Assembly (NCBI GenBank): GCA_020846145.1
Contig: JADLEL010000105.1
Location: forward strand, 1-63,835
Origin: Pirellulales bacterium
GTDB taxonomy: Bacteria; Planctomycetota; Planctomycetia; Pirellulales; Thermoguttaceae
Direction of reading: 5' to 3'
DNA length: 63,835 nt
Shown one piece after another: positions 16,690 to 24,298 of this stretch. The notes beneath the pieces were generated by a model. It was not told the DNA's origin. It searched no databases and saw nothing but the letters and a program-made list of their open reading frames with translations. The position numbers and the translations under genes are program-made. How positions within the stretch are numbered: position 1 is the stretch's first letter; each line of letters begins with the position of its first letter.

Positions 16690-17988
16690 ATGGACCCCAC
16701 GGCAAAACTCTCGATCGACGACCAAACCTACGAGTTGCCCCTCCTTACCGGAACCGAGGGCACCCGGGCGATCGATATCGGCAAATTGCAGCGGACCACG
16801 GGCTGCATTACGCTCGATGAAGGCTACCCCAACACCGGCTCCACGAAGAGCGCGATTACCTTTCTCGACGGCGAGAAGGGCATCCTCCGCTATCGGGGAT
16901 ATCCGGTCGAGGTCATCGCCGAACGCTGCGATTTCACCGAGACCGCTTATTTACTGATCTTCGGCGACTTGCCCACCGCCGAGCAACTCGAGGAATTTCG
17001 CACGAGCATTCGCGTGCATACCCTACTGCACGAGGGGATGAAGCGAATTTTCGCCGGTTTCCCGCCCGATGCCCAGCCGATGGCGATTTTAAGCTCGGTC
17101 GTCAGCGCGCTGGCGATCTATTGCAAAGATTCGTTGGACTCGCGCAGCGAGGAGATGCGGGAGCTTTCGATGTACCGCATGTTGGCCAAAATGCCCACCA
17201 TCGCGGCGTTCGGCTACAAGCAATCGATCGGCCAGCCGTTCATTTATCCCGAAAACCATCTGACCTATTGCCAGAACTTTTTGCACATGATGTTCGCCGT
17301 CCCCAGCGAACGCTACCAGATGGACCCGGATTTCGTCGATGCGCTCAATCTGCTGCTCATTCTGCAAGCCGATCACAGCCAAAATTGCAGCACTTCGGCG
17401 GTCCGCATGGTCGGATCGAGCAACGTGAACCTGTTTTCGGCCATTGCTTCGGGCATTTGCGCGCTTTGGGGAGAATGGCACGGCGGGGCGAACGAGGCTT
17501 GCATCAACATGCTCGAAATGATTCAGGCCGACGGCCGGAATCTGAAAAAATACGTCGATCTGGCCAAGGACAAGACCAAGGAGTTCCGCCTGATGGGCTT
17601 CGGCCACCGCGTTTACAAGAACTACGACCCCCGGGCGACGATCATCAAGAAATTCGCCCACAAACTGCTCAAAAAACACGGCCAGCGCGATCCGCTGTTC
17701 GATTTGGCCCAAGAGTTGGAGGAAGTCGCGCTCACCGATCCGTATTTCATCGAGCGGAAACTGTATCCGAACGTCGATTTCTATTCGGGCATCATCTATC
17801 GCTTGATGAACATCCCCAAAAACATGTTCACAGTGCTGTTCGCGCTCGGCCGACTGCCGGGCTGGATCGCCCATTGGCGCGAGATGCACCAGTCGCCGAC
17901 CAAGGCCATCCACCGTCCGATGGACCTTTACGTGGGCCATACCCTCCGCGAATTCGTGCCGCTCATCGAGCGCACGGCAAAAGGATAA
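16690..17988 (+). CDS. gltA: Citrate synthase
   Basis: This enzyme condenses acetyl-CoA and oxaloacetate to citrate at the entry to the TCA cycle. The 432-residue, type II-like (E. coli GltA-like) enzyme keeps the catalytic triad: His264 in WHGGANEA, His306 in GFGHRVYKNYDPRA and Asp363 in PNVDFYSG. The N-terminal domain includes GCITLDEGYPNTGSTKS and a substrate-binding ADHSQNCSTSAVR. The start at 16690 fits the family N-terminus and is preceded by AGGAT; an ATG 36 bases upstream is less likely. The gene is monocistronic; paired palindromes follow its stop. Confidence 0.97.
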   Translation: MDPTAKLSIDDQTYELPLLTGTEGTRAIDIGKLQRTTGCITLDEGYPNTGSTKSAITFLDGEKGILRYRGYPVEVIAERCDFTETAYLLIFGDLPTAEQLEEFRTSIRVHTLLHEGMKRIFAGFPPDAQPMAILSSVVSALAIYCKDSLDSRSEEMRELSMYRMLAKMPTIAAFGYKQSIGQPFIYPENHLTYCQNFLHMMFAVPSERYQMDPDFVDALNLLLILQADHSQNCSTSAVRMVGSSNVNLFSAIASGICALWGEWHGGANEACINMLEMIQADGRNLKKYVDLAKDKTKEFRLMGFGHRVYKNYDPRATIIKKFAHKLLKKHGQRDPLFDLAQELEEVALTDPYFIERKLYPNVDFYSGIIYRLMNIPKNMFTVLFALGRLPGWIAHWREMHQSPTKAIHRPMDLYVGHTLREFVPLIERTAKG

Positions 17989-17995
17989 AACCAAC

Positions 17996-18200
17996 CTAGT
18001 GGTTCGACAACCGTAAAATGACAGGTTGTTGGGATGGCAGTTGCACTGCCATCCCTGGGGCGACAGTACAACTATCGCCCCAACATGAACCTGTCAAATT
18101 ATATTTGTCGGACCACTAGCGAGCCGAGGGGTTCATCCCCTCGGCTGAAATGCCAGACAATATCACGCTTCCAGCCGAGGGGATGAACCCCTCGGCTCGC
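17996..18200. repeat. Two adjacent nested palindromic elements
   Basis: First unit (17996-18119): outer arms CTAGTGGTTCGACAA and TTGTCGGACCACTAG, middle arms TGACAGGTT and AACCTGTCA, and two inner hairpins (GGGATGGCAGTTGCACTGCC and TGGGGCGACAGTACAACTAT...). Second unit (18119-18200): GCGAGCCGAGGGGTTCATCC and its inverted copy. The region fills the space between gltA and the next gene and carries no ORF. Confidence 0.85.
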
Positions 18201-18216
18201 TTTGTTTCGTCAAAAA

Positions 18217-18324
18217 CTACTTTCCGGCGGCTTTCTTTTGATGCGCCAGGCGGGTCTCGGCGTTCTTCTTCGTGCGTTTCGCTTTTCGCTTCTTATCGTC
18301 GTGCGCTCGGTTTTGACCGGACAT
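18217..18324 (-). CDS. Small very basic protein, 35 aa
   Basis: From the ATG at 18324, with AGGAG eight bases upstream, this short frame encodes MSGQNRAHDDKKRKAKRTKK followed by a further 15 mostly Lys/Ala/Arg residues. About half of the residues are Lys, Arg or His. It could be a nucleic-acid-binding or ribosome-associated peptide. I do not recognise a named family; the clear Shine-Dalgarno and biased composition make it more likely a gene than chance. Its stop lies close to a palindromic repeat. Confidence 0.55.
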   Translation of the reverse strand: MSGQNRAHDDKKRKAKRTKKNAETRLAHQKKAAGK

Positions 18325-18368
18325 GATCGAACTCCTGAATGAATTATTGCGGCAGGGCCGCGGCCAAT

Positions 18369-18477
18369 CGTTTAGCCCGGAGCCGTCGGCGACGGCGCGT
18401 GGGGCTTGAATTAATATCAAACGTAAATTTAAATGAAAAACTCGTTCGCTCCGTCGCCGATGGCTCCGGGCTAAACG
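18369..18477. repeat. TAGCCCGGAGCC palindromic pair (family B)
   Basis: CGTTTAGCCCGGAGCCGTCG starts at 18369 and its inverted form ends at 18477, around an AT-rich centre. The same pair occurs at 20943, 22819, 32235 and 45988. Confidence 0.85.
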
Positions 18478-18492
18478 AGCATAGGGCATCGA

Positions 18493-20721
18493 TCAATGTC
18501 CCTTCGACGTATCCAAGCCGCTCAGCGACGTCGCGCCGCTGAATTTCGGCCAGAGGAATCCGTACAGGGCGATGACGGCGAAGCAGCCCAAGGGGACGAT
18601 GAATCCGCGGGACATGTCGTATTGGTCGGCCACGTAGCCCATCAGCTTGGGAAGCACGGCCCCGCCCATGATCGCCATTACGAGGAAGGCCGACGCCTTT
18701 TTCGCTCTGGATCCCAGGCCGAAAATGCCCAGCGCGAAAATCGTGGGAAACATGATTGACATGAAGAAGAAACTCAGGAAGACGCAGATCACCGAGAGCC
18801 ATCCCCATTTGGCGAAGATCAAGAGGCACATGACGACGTTCATCAAGCCATACAGGCCCAGAATCTTGTGCGCCGAAACTTTTCTGAGCATGGCCGCGCC
18901 GGAAAACCGGCCGATCAGGAAGCAGATGAATCCGATCGAGAGCAGGAACGCCGCTCCCTGCTCGCTAATGCAGAGGATATTCGGCCGGTAGTCGAGCAAG
19001 TCCGGGTAGGCATCCTGCAGGAGCAGGCGGTTGAGCATGGGCGAGTTTACTTTTTCGACCTTGCCTTCCATTTCGGCCCGGTTCTTGGCGGCTTCGAGCT
19101 TTTGCTCTTTCGTCATGTCTTTCTCGGCGGCCTTGATTTTTTCGGCCTCCGCGTCTTCCTGCAGTTTTTGATCGAGCAACTCCTTCGTTTTCGGAGACAA
19201 GGCGATTCCCGTGAAATTATCGGGATTGTAAAACGCGATGCCGTCTTTGGCCTTGAGGGGATTTTGCCTGACGATCAGATTGAGCTCCTGCACCAGGATG
19301 GAACGCAGGGAGCGCGAAATGCCCCCCTCGTAAGCGTTGAATTCCTTCACGGCGGATTCGGAGAAGTTCTTTTTCAAGTAGGCGGAAACGGGATCGGCTC
19401 CCCGCTTGATGCGCTCGGCCATTTCCGGAAAATCCTCGATGTCCTCGGCCGCGAACGCCGTGTTGATTTCGAACCAATCCTTGGCCTTTTTCAGGTAAAA
19501 GCCCCGGATCGAATTAAGCTCTCCCTTGGCGATCCGCTCGTCGATCGCGGGCTTCGACATTTCGACGTGCATCGATTGCGGCAGCCGGGGCACTTCGGAG
19601 GTCATGTAGTTGATGAAAAAGCTGAAAATGCCGGCCTGCGCCGCGACGTAGAGGAATTGCGAAAGCACCGATCCCGAAAAATGCGGATGCGACCAGATGC
19701 TGTGGTGCGTAACTTTATTGGTTACCGGAATGAGGGCGAATACCGAAACCGCCAACAGCACGCAAGCCAACTCGAAAATCACGATGAGCAAGGAATTGTC
19801 GGGAGTAACTTTGACGTCGAAGGGGAGCGGAATCAGCGACGCAATCTGCACGAGCGGTCCGCCGATGTTGAATATCGAGAGCAGCAGCCAGAGGAAAATG
19901 CCCGCAATGCAAATCAGCACGCTCGCGTTCAACAACAAGAATATATAAATTTGCCCCCGGTTAAGCTCCCTCTCGATGGCCGCCTTGGCGCCGTTGGCCT
20001 CGTCTTTATCTTCGATGTGGTAGTCGTCCTTGGTTTTGACGTCGGGAATGTAGGCGAAGTAAAAAATCACCGAGAGCACGAGCACGACGCAGGCGACGAT
20101 CACATAAGGAATATAAATCTGCTCGCTGCCGATGCTGTGCCCCGAGGCGTCTTTGGCGTAGAAGAACAACCCGCCGATGATCGGGCCTAAGATCCAGCCG
20201 ATGCCGTTGCAGGATTGCGCAAGGTTGATGCGGGTGGCCGAAAATTCGCGCGGACCGAGCACCGTCGTGTAGGGATTGGCCACCGTTTCCAAGAATGTCA
20301 GACCGGCGGCGATCGCGCAAACCCCGATCAGATAACCGACGAAGGCGACGGTCGAAGTTACCCAAGGATAAGTGTGTTCGATGGCCCAGGTGTTGATGGT
20401 CGTAGCCGGCACGAACCAGAATCCGCCCGCGGCGACCATGAGCAATCCCGCAATGATGCCGCCTTTGTAACCTAGTTTCGCCGCTATCCAACCCGCGGGC
20501 AAGGCCATCAAAAAGTATCCCAGGTAATGGGCGAATTGCACCCAGGCCGACTCCGATTTGGTCAGTCCCAATTCGTCCTGGAAGTGCTTGTCCATCACGT
20601 CGATCATGCCGTTGCACAGTCCCCAGAGCAGAAACAGCAAACTGACCAATGCAAAGGTGAACGCCAGATTCTGCCCGTTTTCCAGGGTGAACATGCCCTT
20701 CTTCTGCAAGTTATTGCTCAT
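18493..20721 (-). CDS. FucP/FHS-family sugar:H+ symporter with a large insert
   Basis: The 742-residue MFS protein is of the fucose-galactose-glucose (FHS) type. Its N-terminal half (1-230) has family features such as FALVSLLFLLWGLCNGMID, HYLGYFLMALPAGW and ETVANPYTTVLGP. The C-terminal helices (582-742) carry the second-half motif RFSGAAMLRKVSAHKIL. FHS carriers are usually about 400-440 aa. Here an extra membrane pair (about 265-335) and a soluble charged segment of about 195 residues (385-580, with coiled-coil-like KIKAAEKDMTKEQKLEAAKN) separate helices in the second half. It probably imports a hexose or deoxyhexose. A consensus promoter lies 165 bases upstream. Confidence 0.88.
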   Translation of the reverse strand: MSNNLQKKGMFTLENGQNLAFTFALVSLLFLLWGLCNGMIDVMDKHFQDELGLTKSESAWVQFAHYLGYFLMALPAGWIAAKLGYKGGIIAGLLMVAAGGFWFVPATTINTWAIEHTYPWVTSTVAFVGYLIGVCAIAAGLTFLETVANPYTTVLGPREFSATRINLAQSCNGIGWILGPIIGGLFFYAKDASGHSIGSEQIYIPYVIVACVVLVLSVIFYFAYIPDVKTKDDYHIEDKDEANGAKAAIERELNRGQIYIFLLLNASVLICIAGIFLWLLLSIFNIGGPLVQIASLIPLPFDVKVTPDNSLLIVIFELACVLLAVSVFALIPVTNKVTHHSIWSHPHFSGSVLSQFLYVAAQAGIFSFFINYMTSEVPRLPQSMHVEMSKPAIDERIAKGELNSIRGFYLKKAKDWFEINTAFAAEDIEDFPEMAERIKRGADPVSAYLKKNFSESAVKEFNAYEGGISRSLRSILVQELNLIVRQNPLKAKDGIAFYNPDNFTGIALSPKTKELLDQKLQEDAEAEKIKAAEKDMTKEQKLEAAKNRAEMEGKVEKVNSPMLNRLLLQDAYPDLLDYRPNILCISEQGAAFLLSIGFICFLIGRFSGAAMLRKVSAHKILGLYGLMNVVMCLLIFAKWGWLSVICVFLSFFFMSIMFPTIFALGIFGLGSRAKKASAFLVMAIMGGAVLPKLMGYVADQYDMSRGFIVPLGCFAVIALYGFLWPKFSGATSLSGLDTSKGH

Positions 20722-20885
20722 GATCTATCGTGAAGATGTTGCCGAATCGGGCCGCGGGCCGGTGAATCGGCGGGGAATGCGCGCCGGGAGCCGGATTTCG
20801 CGCTCGCGGCGGCCGTGATGGTTAGGAGCCGCATTTTTCCCCCTTGCCCGAGCCTATAATACCCTCGACTCGCGGGAAAACTCGC
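20722..20885. other. Leader of the sugar transporter gene
   Basis: No gene is seen. This is the probable 5' untranslated region of the transporter on the minus strand, running from the promoter at 20886-20913. Confidence 0.45.
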
Positions 20886-20913
20886 ATTATAGAAGCCCCG
20901 CATGGATTGTCAA
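20886..20913 (-). promoter_or_regulatory. Perfect-consensus sigma-70-type promoter
   Basis: On the minus strand, TTGACA (20913-20908) and TATAAT (20891-20886) both match consensus exactly with a 16-base spacer. It points to the sugar transporter gene. Confidence 0.65.
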
Positions 20914-20942
20914 TGCCCGAACCATGTCCCGAAATCAACCAT

Positions 20943-21075
20943 CGTTTAGCCCGGAGCCAACGGCGACGGCGGGTAGGGGAAGAAGACCGAAAACTACGAT
21001 TCGATGGTTTTTCTACCTTCCGCCGTCGCCGTTGGCTCCTGGCTAAACGACTGCGTTGGTTCCGGGCTAAACGAT
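20943..21075. repeat. TAGCCCGGAGCC palindromic pair (family B)
   Basis: CGTTTAGCCCGGAGCCAACG at 20943 and inverted copies ending at 21049 and 21075, the last a half-unit only (GGTTCCGGGCTAAACG). Confidence 0.85.
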
Positions 21076-21081
21076 TGATCC

Positions 21082-21726
21082 CTATCTCCCTTCCTTCGCT
21101 TTCAAATCGGCGAACGAGGTTTGGGCGTCGGCCTTGGTCCAGAGGCCGATCTTGCCGGCTTTCGGGAACGTGCCGTCTTTTACTTCCAGGTAAAGTTTGC
21201 CGTCCAGGTAACAGCGGATATCGCCCCCCTTCTGAACGGCCCGAAGCACGTGCCACTTATCGCCGGGCAGTTTCACGTCGGCCGTGCCGAGTTGCGTGCG
21301 CTTCCCCTTCTCGACCTTATAAACGCGGAAATTGTCCTCCAGCGGATTCCAGCGGGCGATATAGTAATTGTCGGCGTCCCGGCAGCGCCAGAGCAGCCCG
21401 CCGCCCTGGTCGATCTTGCCCGCGTTCGCCTTGAGCGAAACCGAAATGTCAACATCGGCGAATTTCTTTTTCTCGGCGATGCAGAGGTTGAAGAGCGGCT
21501 TCAAACCCTCGGCCGAAGTTTGCGCCAGCGCTTTCCCGCCCGGCGCGGTCGAATCTTCGATGACCTTCCAGTCGCTGACCGGACCTTCGTGCGTTTTCGC
21601 CGCCTTCCAGCCCTGGGGCAATTCGCCGACTTTGGCGGATTTCAAATCCAATTGAAAAGGCTCGGCCGCGAACGAAGTCGCCGCGATAACGGACATGCAA
21701 AACAATAAGTGCGATAATCTGCTCAC
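21082..21726 (-). CDS. Secreted DUF1080-like (LamG-fold) protein
   Basis: The start is GTG (21726) with GAGGAG eight bases upstream. The 214 residues comprise a signal peptide (cleaved after SFA) and one DUF1080/3-keto-disaccharide hydrolase-like concanavalin-fold domain. Typical elements are GGGLLWRCRDADNYYIARWN, the basic strand FRVYKVEKGKRTQL, and GKIGLWTKADAQTSFADLKA at the end. This domain is greatly expanded in Planctomycetota and tied to polysaccharide use; a single-domain protein like this may bind rather than cut. It lies next to a sugar transporter, but each seems to have its own leader. Confidence 0.85.
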   Translation of the reverse strand: MSRLSHLLFCMSVIAATSFAAEPFQLDLKSAKVGELPQGWKAAKTHEGPVSDWKVIEDSTAPGGKALAQTSAEGLKPLFNLCIAEKKKFADVDISVSLKANAGKIDQGGGLLWRCRDADNYYIARWNPLEDNFRVYKVEKGKRTQLGTADVKLPGDKWHVLRAVQKGGDIRCYLDGKLYLEVKDGTFPKAGKIGLWTKADAQTSFADLKAKEGR

Positions 21727-21815
21727 GATTTTGCTCCTCGAGTTACGGTGGAGAAATTTGCGGATGCGGCTATTTTAACGCGATTTCCGCCGGCTACCAG
21801 TAGATTCCCATTTTG

Positions 21816-21843
21816 TTGACAATCGGCATGGAAATTCTAGAAT
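21816..21843 (+). promoter_or_regulatory. Sigma-70-type promoter upstream of nfo
   Basis: TTGACA (21816-21821), a 16-base spacer, TAGAAT (21838-21843). It precedes the endonuclease IV gene by 127 bases. Confidence 0.5.
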
Positions 21844-21891
21844 GCAACTTATCGGTCCCGCGTTCACCTTCGGACGCGGCGATAGGGTTGT

Positions 21892-21956
21892 AAACCGCGA
21901 CCAATGGGCGCGGCTTTGCATCATCGTCAACCGCGACTGATGGTCGCGGCTATGCA
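21892..21956. repeat. Repeated hairpin GCGACCAATGGGCGCGGC
   Basis: AACCGCGACCAATGGGCGCG and AACCGCGACTGATGGTCGCG are direct copies of one short palindrome, lying just before the nfo start. Confidence 0.6.
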
Positions 21957-21970
21957 AATCGACGTGAAAT

Positions 21971-22825
21971 ATGCCCATCCTCGGCGCCCACCAATCGATT
22001 TCCGGCGGTTACCACAAAGCCGTGGCGCTTGCGGCCCAGCGCGGCTGCGAATGCGTGCAGCTTTTCACGAAAAACAATAATCAGTGGCGGGCGAAGCCGA
22101 TTACGATCGACGAAGCCGAGAAGTTCCAAACGGCCCTCGCCGAAAACTCGATCTCGCACCCCATCGCCCACGACTCCTATCTCATCAACCTCGCCAGTCC
22201 CGATCCCCTGCTGTGGAAAAAATCGCTGCTGGCGTTCGTTGAAGAGTTACAGCGGGCTGAATTGCTCGGCATTCCCTACGTCGTTACGCATCCCGGCGCT
22301 TTCACCGAGAGCGATGAAAAATCGGGCATCCGGCAGGTCGTCCGCGCGCTCGATGAAATCCACGAACGAACGTCCGGAATTCGCTCCCGCTGCCTGCTGG
22401 AAACCACCGCCGGACAAGGCACCGCGCTCGGCTGGCGGTTCGAGCAATTGGCCGCCATGTTGGAAGGCGTCAAAGAGCCGGACCGCTTGGGTGTCTGCTT
22501 CGACACCTGCCACGTCTTCGCGGCGGGCTATCCGCTGAGCACGAAAAAAGAGTATGCCGCGACGATGAAAGCCTTCGATGGGCTGATCGGTCTCGAGCGG
22601 ATCAAAGCCTTCCATTTGAACGACAGCCGCCGCGAGCTCGGCAGCCGCGTCGATCGCCACGAGCACATCGGCCGCGGCCGCTTGGGATTGGAACCGTTCC
22701 GCTTGCTGTTGAACGACCGCCGCTTCCGAAATATCCCCATGTACCTCGAAACGCCGAAAGAAGGCGAGGAAAAAACCGATTGGGACGTCGTCAACCTCGC
22801 TACCCTCCGCAACTTGATCGTTTAG
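21971..22825 (+). CDS. nfo: Endonuclease IV (AP endonuclease)
   Basis: This base-excision-repair enzyme cuts the DNA backbone 5' of abasic sites using three zinc ions in a TIM barrel. The 284-residue length is standard. Metal-ligand motifs of the family are present: GAHQSISGG, THPGAF, LLETTAGQG, CFDTCHVFAAGY, AFHLNDS, DRHEHIGRG and YLETPK. The ATG is chosen at the family N-terminus (MPILGAHQ). The TAG stop codon is provided by a palindromic repeat that begins inside the last codons (CGTTTAGCCCGG), so the native C-terminus may have been altered. Confidence 0.96.
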   Translation: MPILGAHQSISGGYHKAVALAAQRGCECVQLFTKNNNQWRAKPITIDEAEKFQTALAENSISHPIAHDSYLINLASPDPLLWKKSLLAFVEELQRAELLGIPYVVTHPGAFTESDEKSGIRQVVRALDEIHERTSGIRSRCLLETTAGQGTALGWRFEQLAAMLEGVKEPDRLGVCFDTCHVFAAGYPLSTKKEYAATMKAFDGLIGLERIKAFHLNDSRRELGSRVDRHEHIGRGRLGLEPFRLLLNDRRFRNIPMYLETPKEGEEKTDWDVVNLATLRNLIV

Positions 22826-22918
22826 CCCGGAGCCGACGGCGACGGCGAAATGCGGGAAAATCCTTGGCCGTTTTATTCAATCCAAAAACTCCGTCGCCGT
22901 TGGCTCCGGGCTAAACGG
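22819..22918. repeat. TAGCCCGGAGCC palindromic pair overlapping the nfo stop
   Basis: CGTTTAGCCCGGAGCCGACG begins at 22819, six bases inside nfo; its inverted partner ends at 22918. Confidence 0.85.
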
Positions 22919-22933
22919 CCGGATATCGGCAAC

Positions 22934-23599
22934 TCACTTATTCCCCTGTTTCTTCGCCTTCATGATTTCCAACTGCGCGGCGTTGCACTGCCCGATGAGG
23001 AGCGTGCTCCGCGATTTTCGGGCCGAAACGAGGGCGAGCATCGCCAGGCGATGGGCGTCGTCGAAGCGGTCGTCCTTCAAAGCGGCCCTGCAGAGCGCGA
23101 GCGCGGCGGCGGCTACGTCGCGCTGTTGCGCGGCGTCGCGCGCCGACCGTGAAAGTTTCTCCAAGGCGGCGGTTTTCAAGCCGATCGCATCGACGCGGAA
23201 ATACTTGGCCGCAAGGTCGATCGCTTCGAGGGCCGTCGGGAGATGACCGGCGGCGGTCGCCTGCTCCCGCGCCTCGATCAACAGCGCATAGCGCACTTCC
23301 AAATTGTTCGCGATTCGCGGGACGTTGTCGAGCAGTTCCCGCGCCAATTTCTGTTTTTTCGCCGGAGTGGATGCCTCGTCGTAGCTCTTTTGGAACATCC
23401 GCACGACCGTTTGCCGGGCCTTTTCCAATCGTTCCTTATTGCCTGGCGGCTCGGCCCGCTCGATAGTCTCTTTGGAACGATCCGCCGCGTCCGACGATCC
23501 GCCGGCCGCCGCCAACAGCATCAAGAAAGAGACGATCAAACGATAGCCGCCGGTGTTCTTTCGCCGTTCGAATTGAGGGAAAAAGCCGAACATTACCAT
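22934..23599 (-). CDS. Secreted or anchored helical protein, function unknown
   Basis: A product of 221 residues. An N-terminal hydrophobic segment (RLIVSFLMLLAAAGGSSDA) follows a basic start, fitting a signal peptide or anchor. The rest is alpha-helical and Ala/Lys/Arg-rich. The stretch from KKQKLARELLDN through YALLIEAREQATAAGHLPTALEAID resembles a helical module that recurs in large exported planctomycete proteins, usually beside carbohydrate-binding or SUMF1 domains; here it stands alone. I cannot assign a function. The start is uncertain (an ATG six bases later is equally good). Confidence 0.65.
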   Translation of the reverse strand: MVMFGFFPQFERRKNTGGYRLIVSFLMLLAAAGGSSDAADRSKETIERAEPPGNKERLEKARQTVVRMFQKSYDEASTPAKKQKLARELLDNVPRIANNLEVRYALLIEAREQATAAGHLPTALEAIDLAAKYFRVDAIGLKTAALEKLSRSARDAAQQRDVAAAALALCRAALKDDRFDDAHRLAMLALVSARKSRSTLLIGQCNAAQLEIMKAKKQGNK

Positions 23600-23700
23600 G
23601 TCGATTGCCGCCAGAACGAAAATCGCGCCACGGAGGCGCGGGCCGTGGAGTTATTGCCGGGGATGTTGAAAAAACGCTAAGAACCTGAGATTTGGAAATG

Positions 23701-23893
23701 GCAACCGTTCACGGGGGATTGTCCCGATTCTCGCGGCGCAAAAGATTACGGTGCTCTATAAGTGCTTAATCGCCGCGAAAATGGGACTGTCCTCCTCGCG
23801 CCGCGGGAAGAGGATAGGTCCATGTTTTCGACCTACCGTTGATCCACAAAATGCGTTTTCCCGCCGAAAAATGGACCCGTCCCCGACCGGGGC
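23701..23893. repeat. Dispersed 193-bp palindromic element, copy 2
   Basis: Same order of nested inverted repeats as 16219-16412, starting with the identical GCAACCGTTCAC and ending CCCCGACCGGGGCG. Confidence 0.85.
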
Positions 23894-24191
23894 GTCCCCA
23901 AGGGACTCCGCCCGCAAAACCGAGCCTCGTCGCAGCCGCTTGCGGGATGGACGCTTGCGGATTCGGCTGGGCTTGGCGTTTTGCCGCGGTGCTTGTTTTG
24001 CGCGAATTTTTTTACACTTCTTCCGCACCTTATTTTAGTCCTCCTTGCCGGATTCGGCAACGTGATTCTACCCGGCCAGTCGGCCAGTCGCCGAGGCTTT
24101 AAGGAATTGCGTGTCAAGCCGTGGAAAGTTCGAGCCTTTTCCTTTGGTCCCGGGCAAAACCGACGGTTCTCCGATTCGGCCTAATTCTTTG
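23894..24191. other. Intergenic stretch without a supported gene
   Basis: Short frames exist on both strands but none has a credible start, ribosome site or recognisable product. Confidence 0.4.
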
Positions 24192-24220
24192 TTGACTTTC
24201 CCTCCATTTTTCGGCACAAT
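24192..24220 (+). promoter_or_regulatory. Candidate promoter for the DUF4159 gene
   Basis: TTGACT (24192-24197) and CACAAT (24215-24220), 17-base spacer, about 80 bases before the ATG at 24299. Confidence 0.4.
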
Positions 24221-24298
24221 GAACTTGAGCGGGCCGAACGCGGTATTTTATTATGCCTTTTCGGGCGATCCGGCACTACCTTGAAAGGGAATGAGTTT

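Noticed and set aside
18868-20190. Plus-strand frame opposite the sugar transporter
   Set aside because: No hydrophobic or domain structure; the transporter helices are unmistakable on the other strand.
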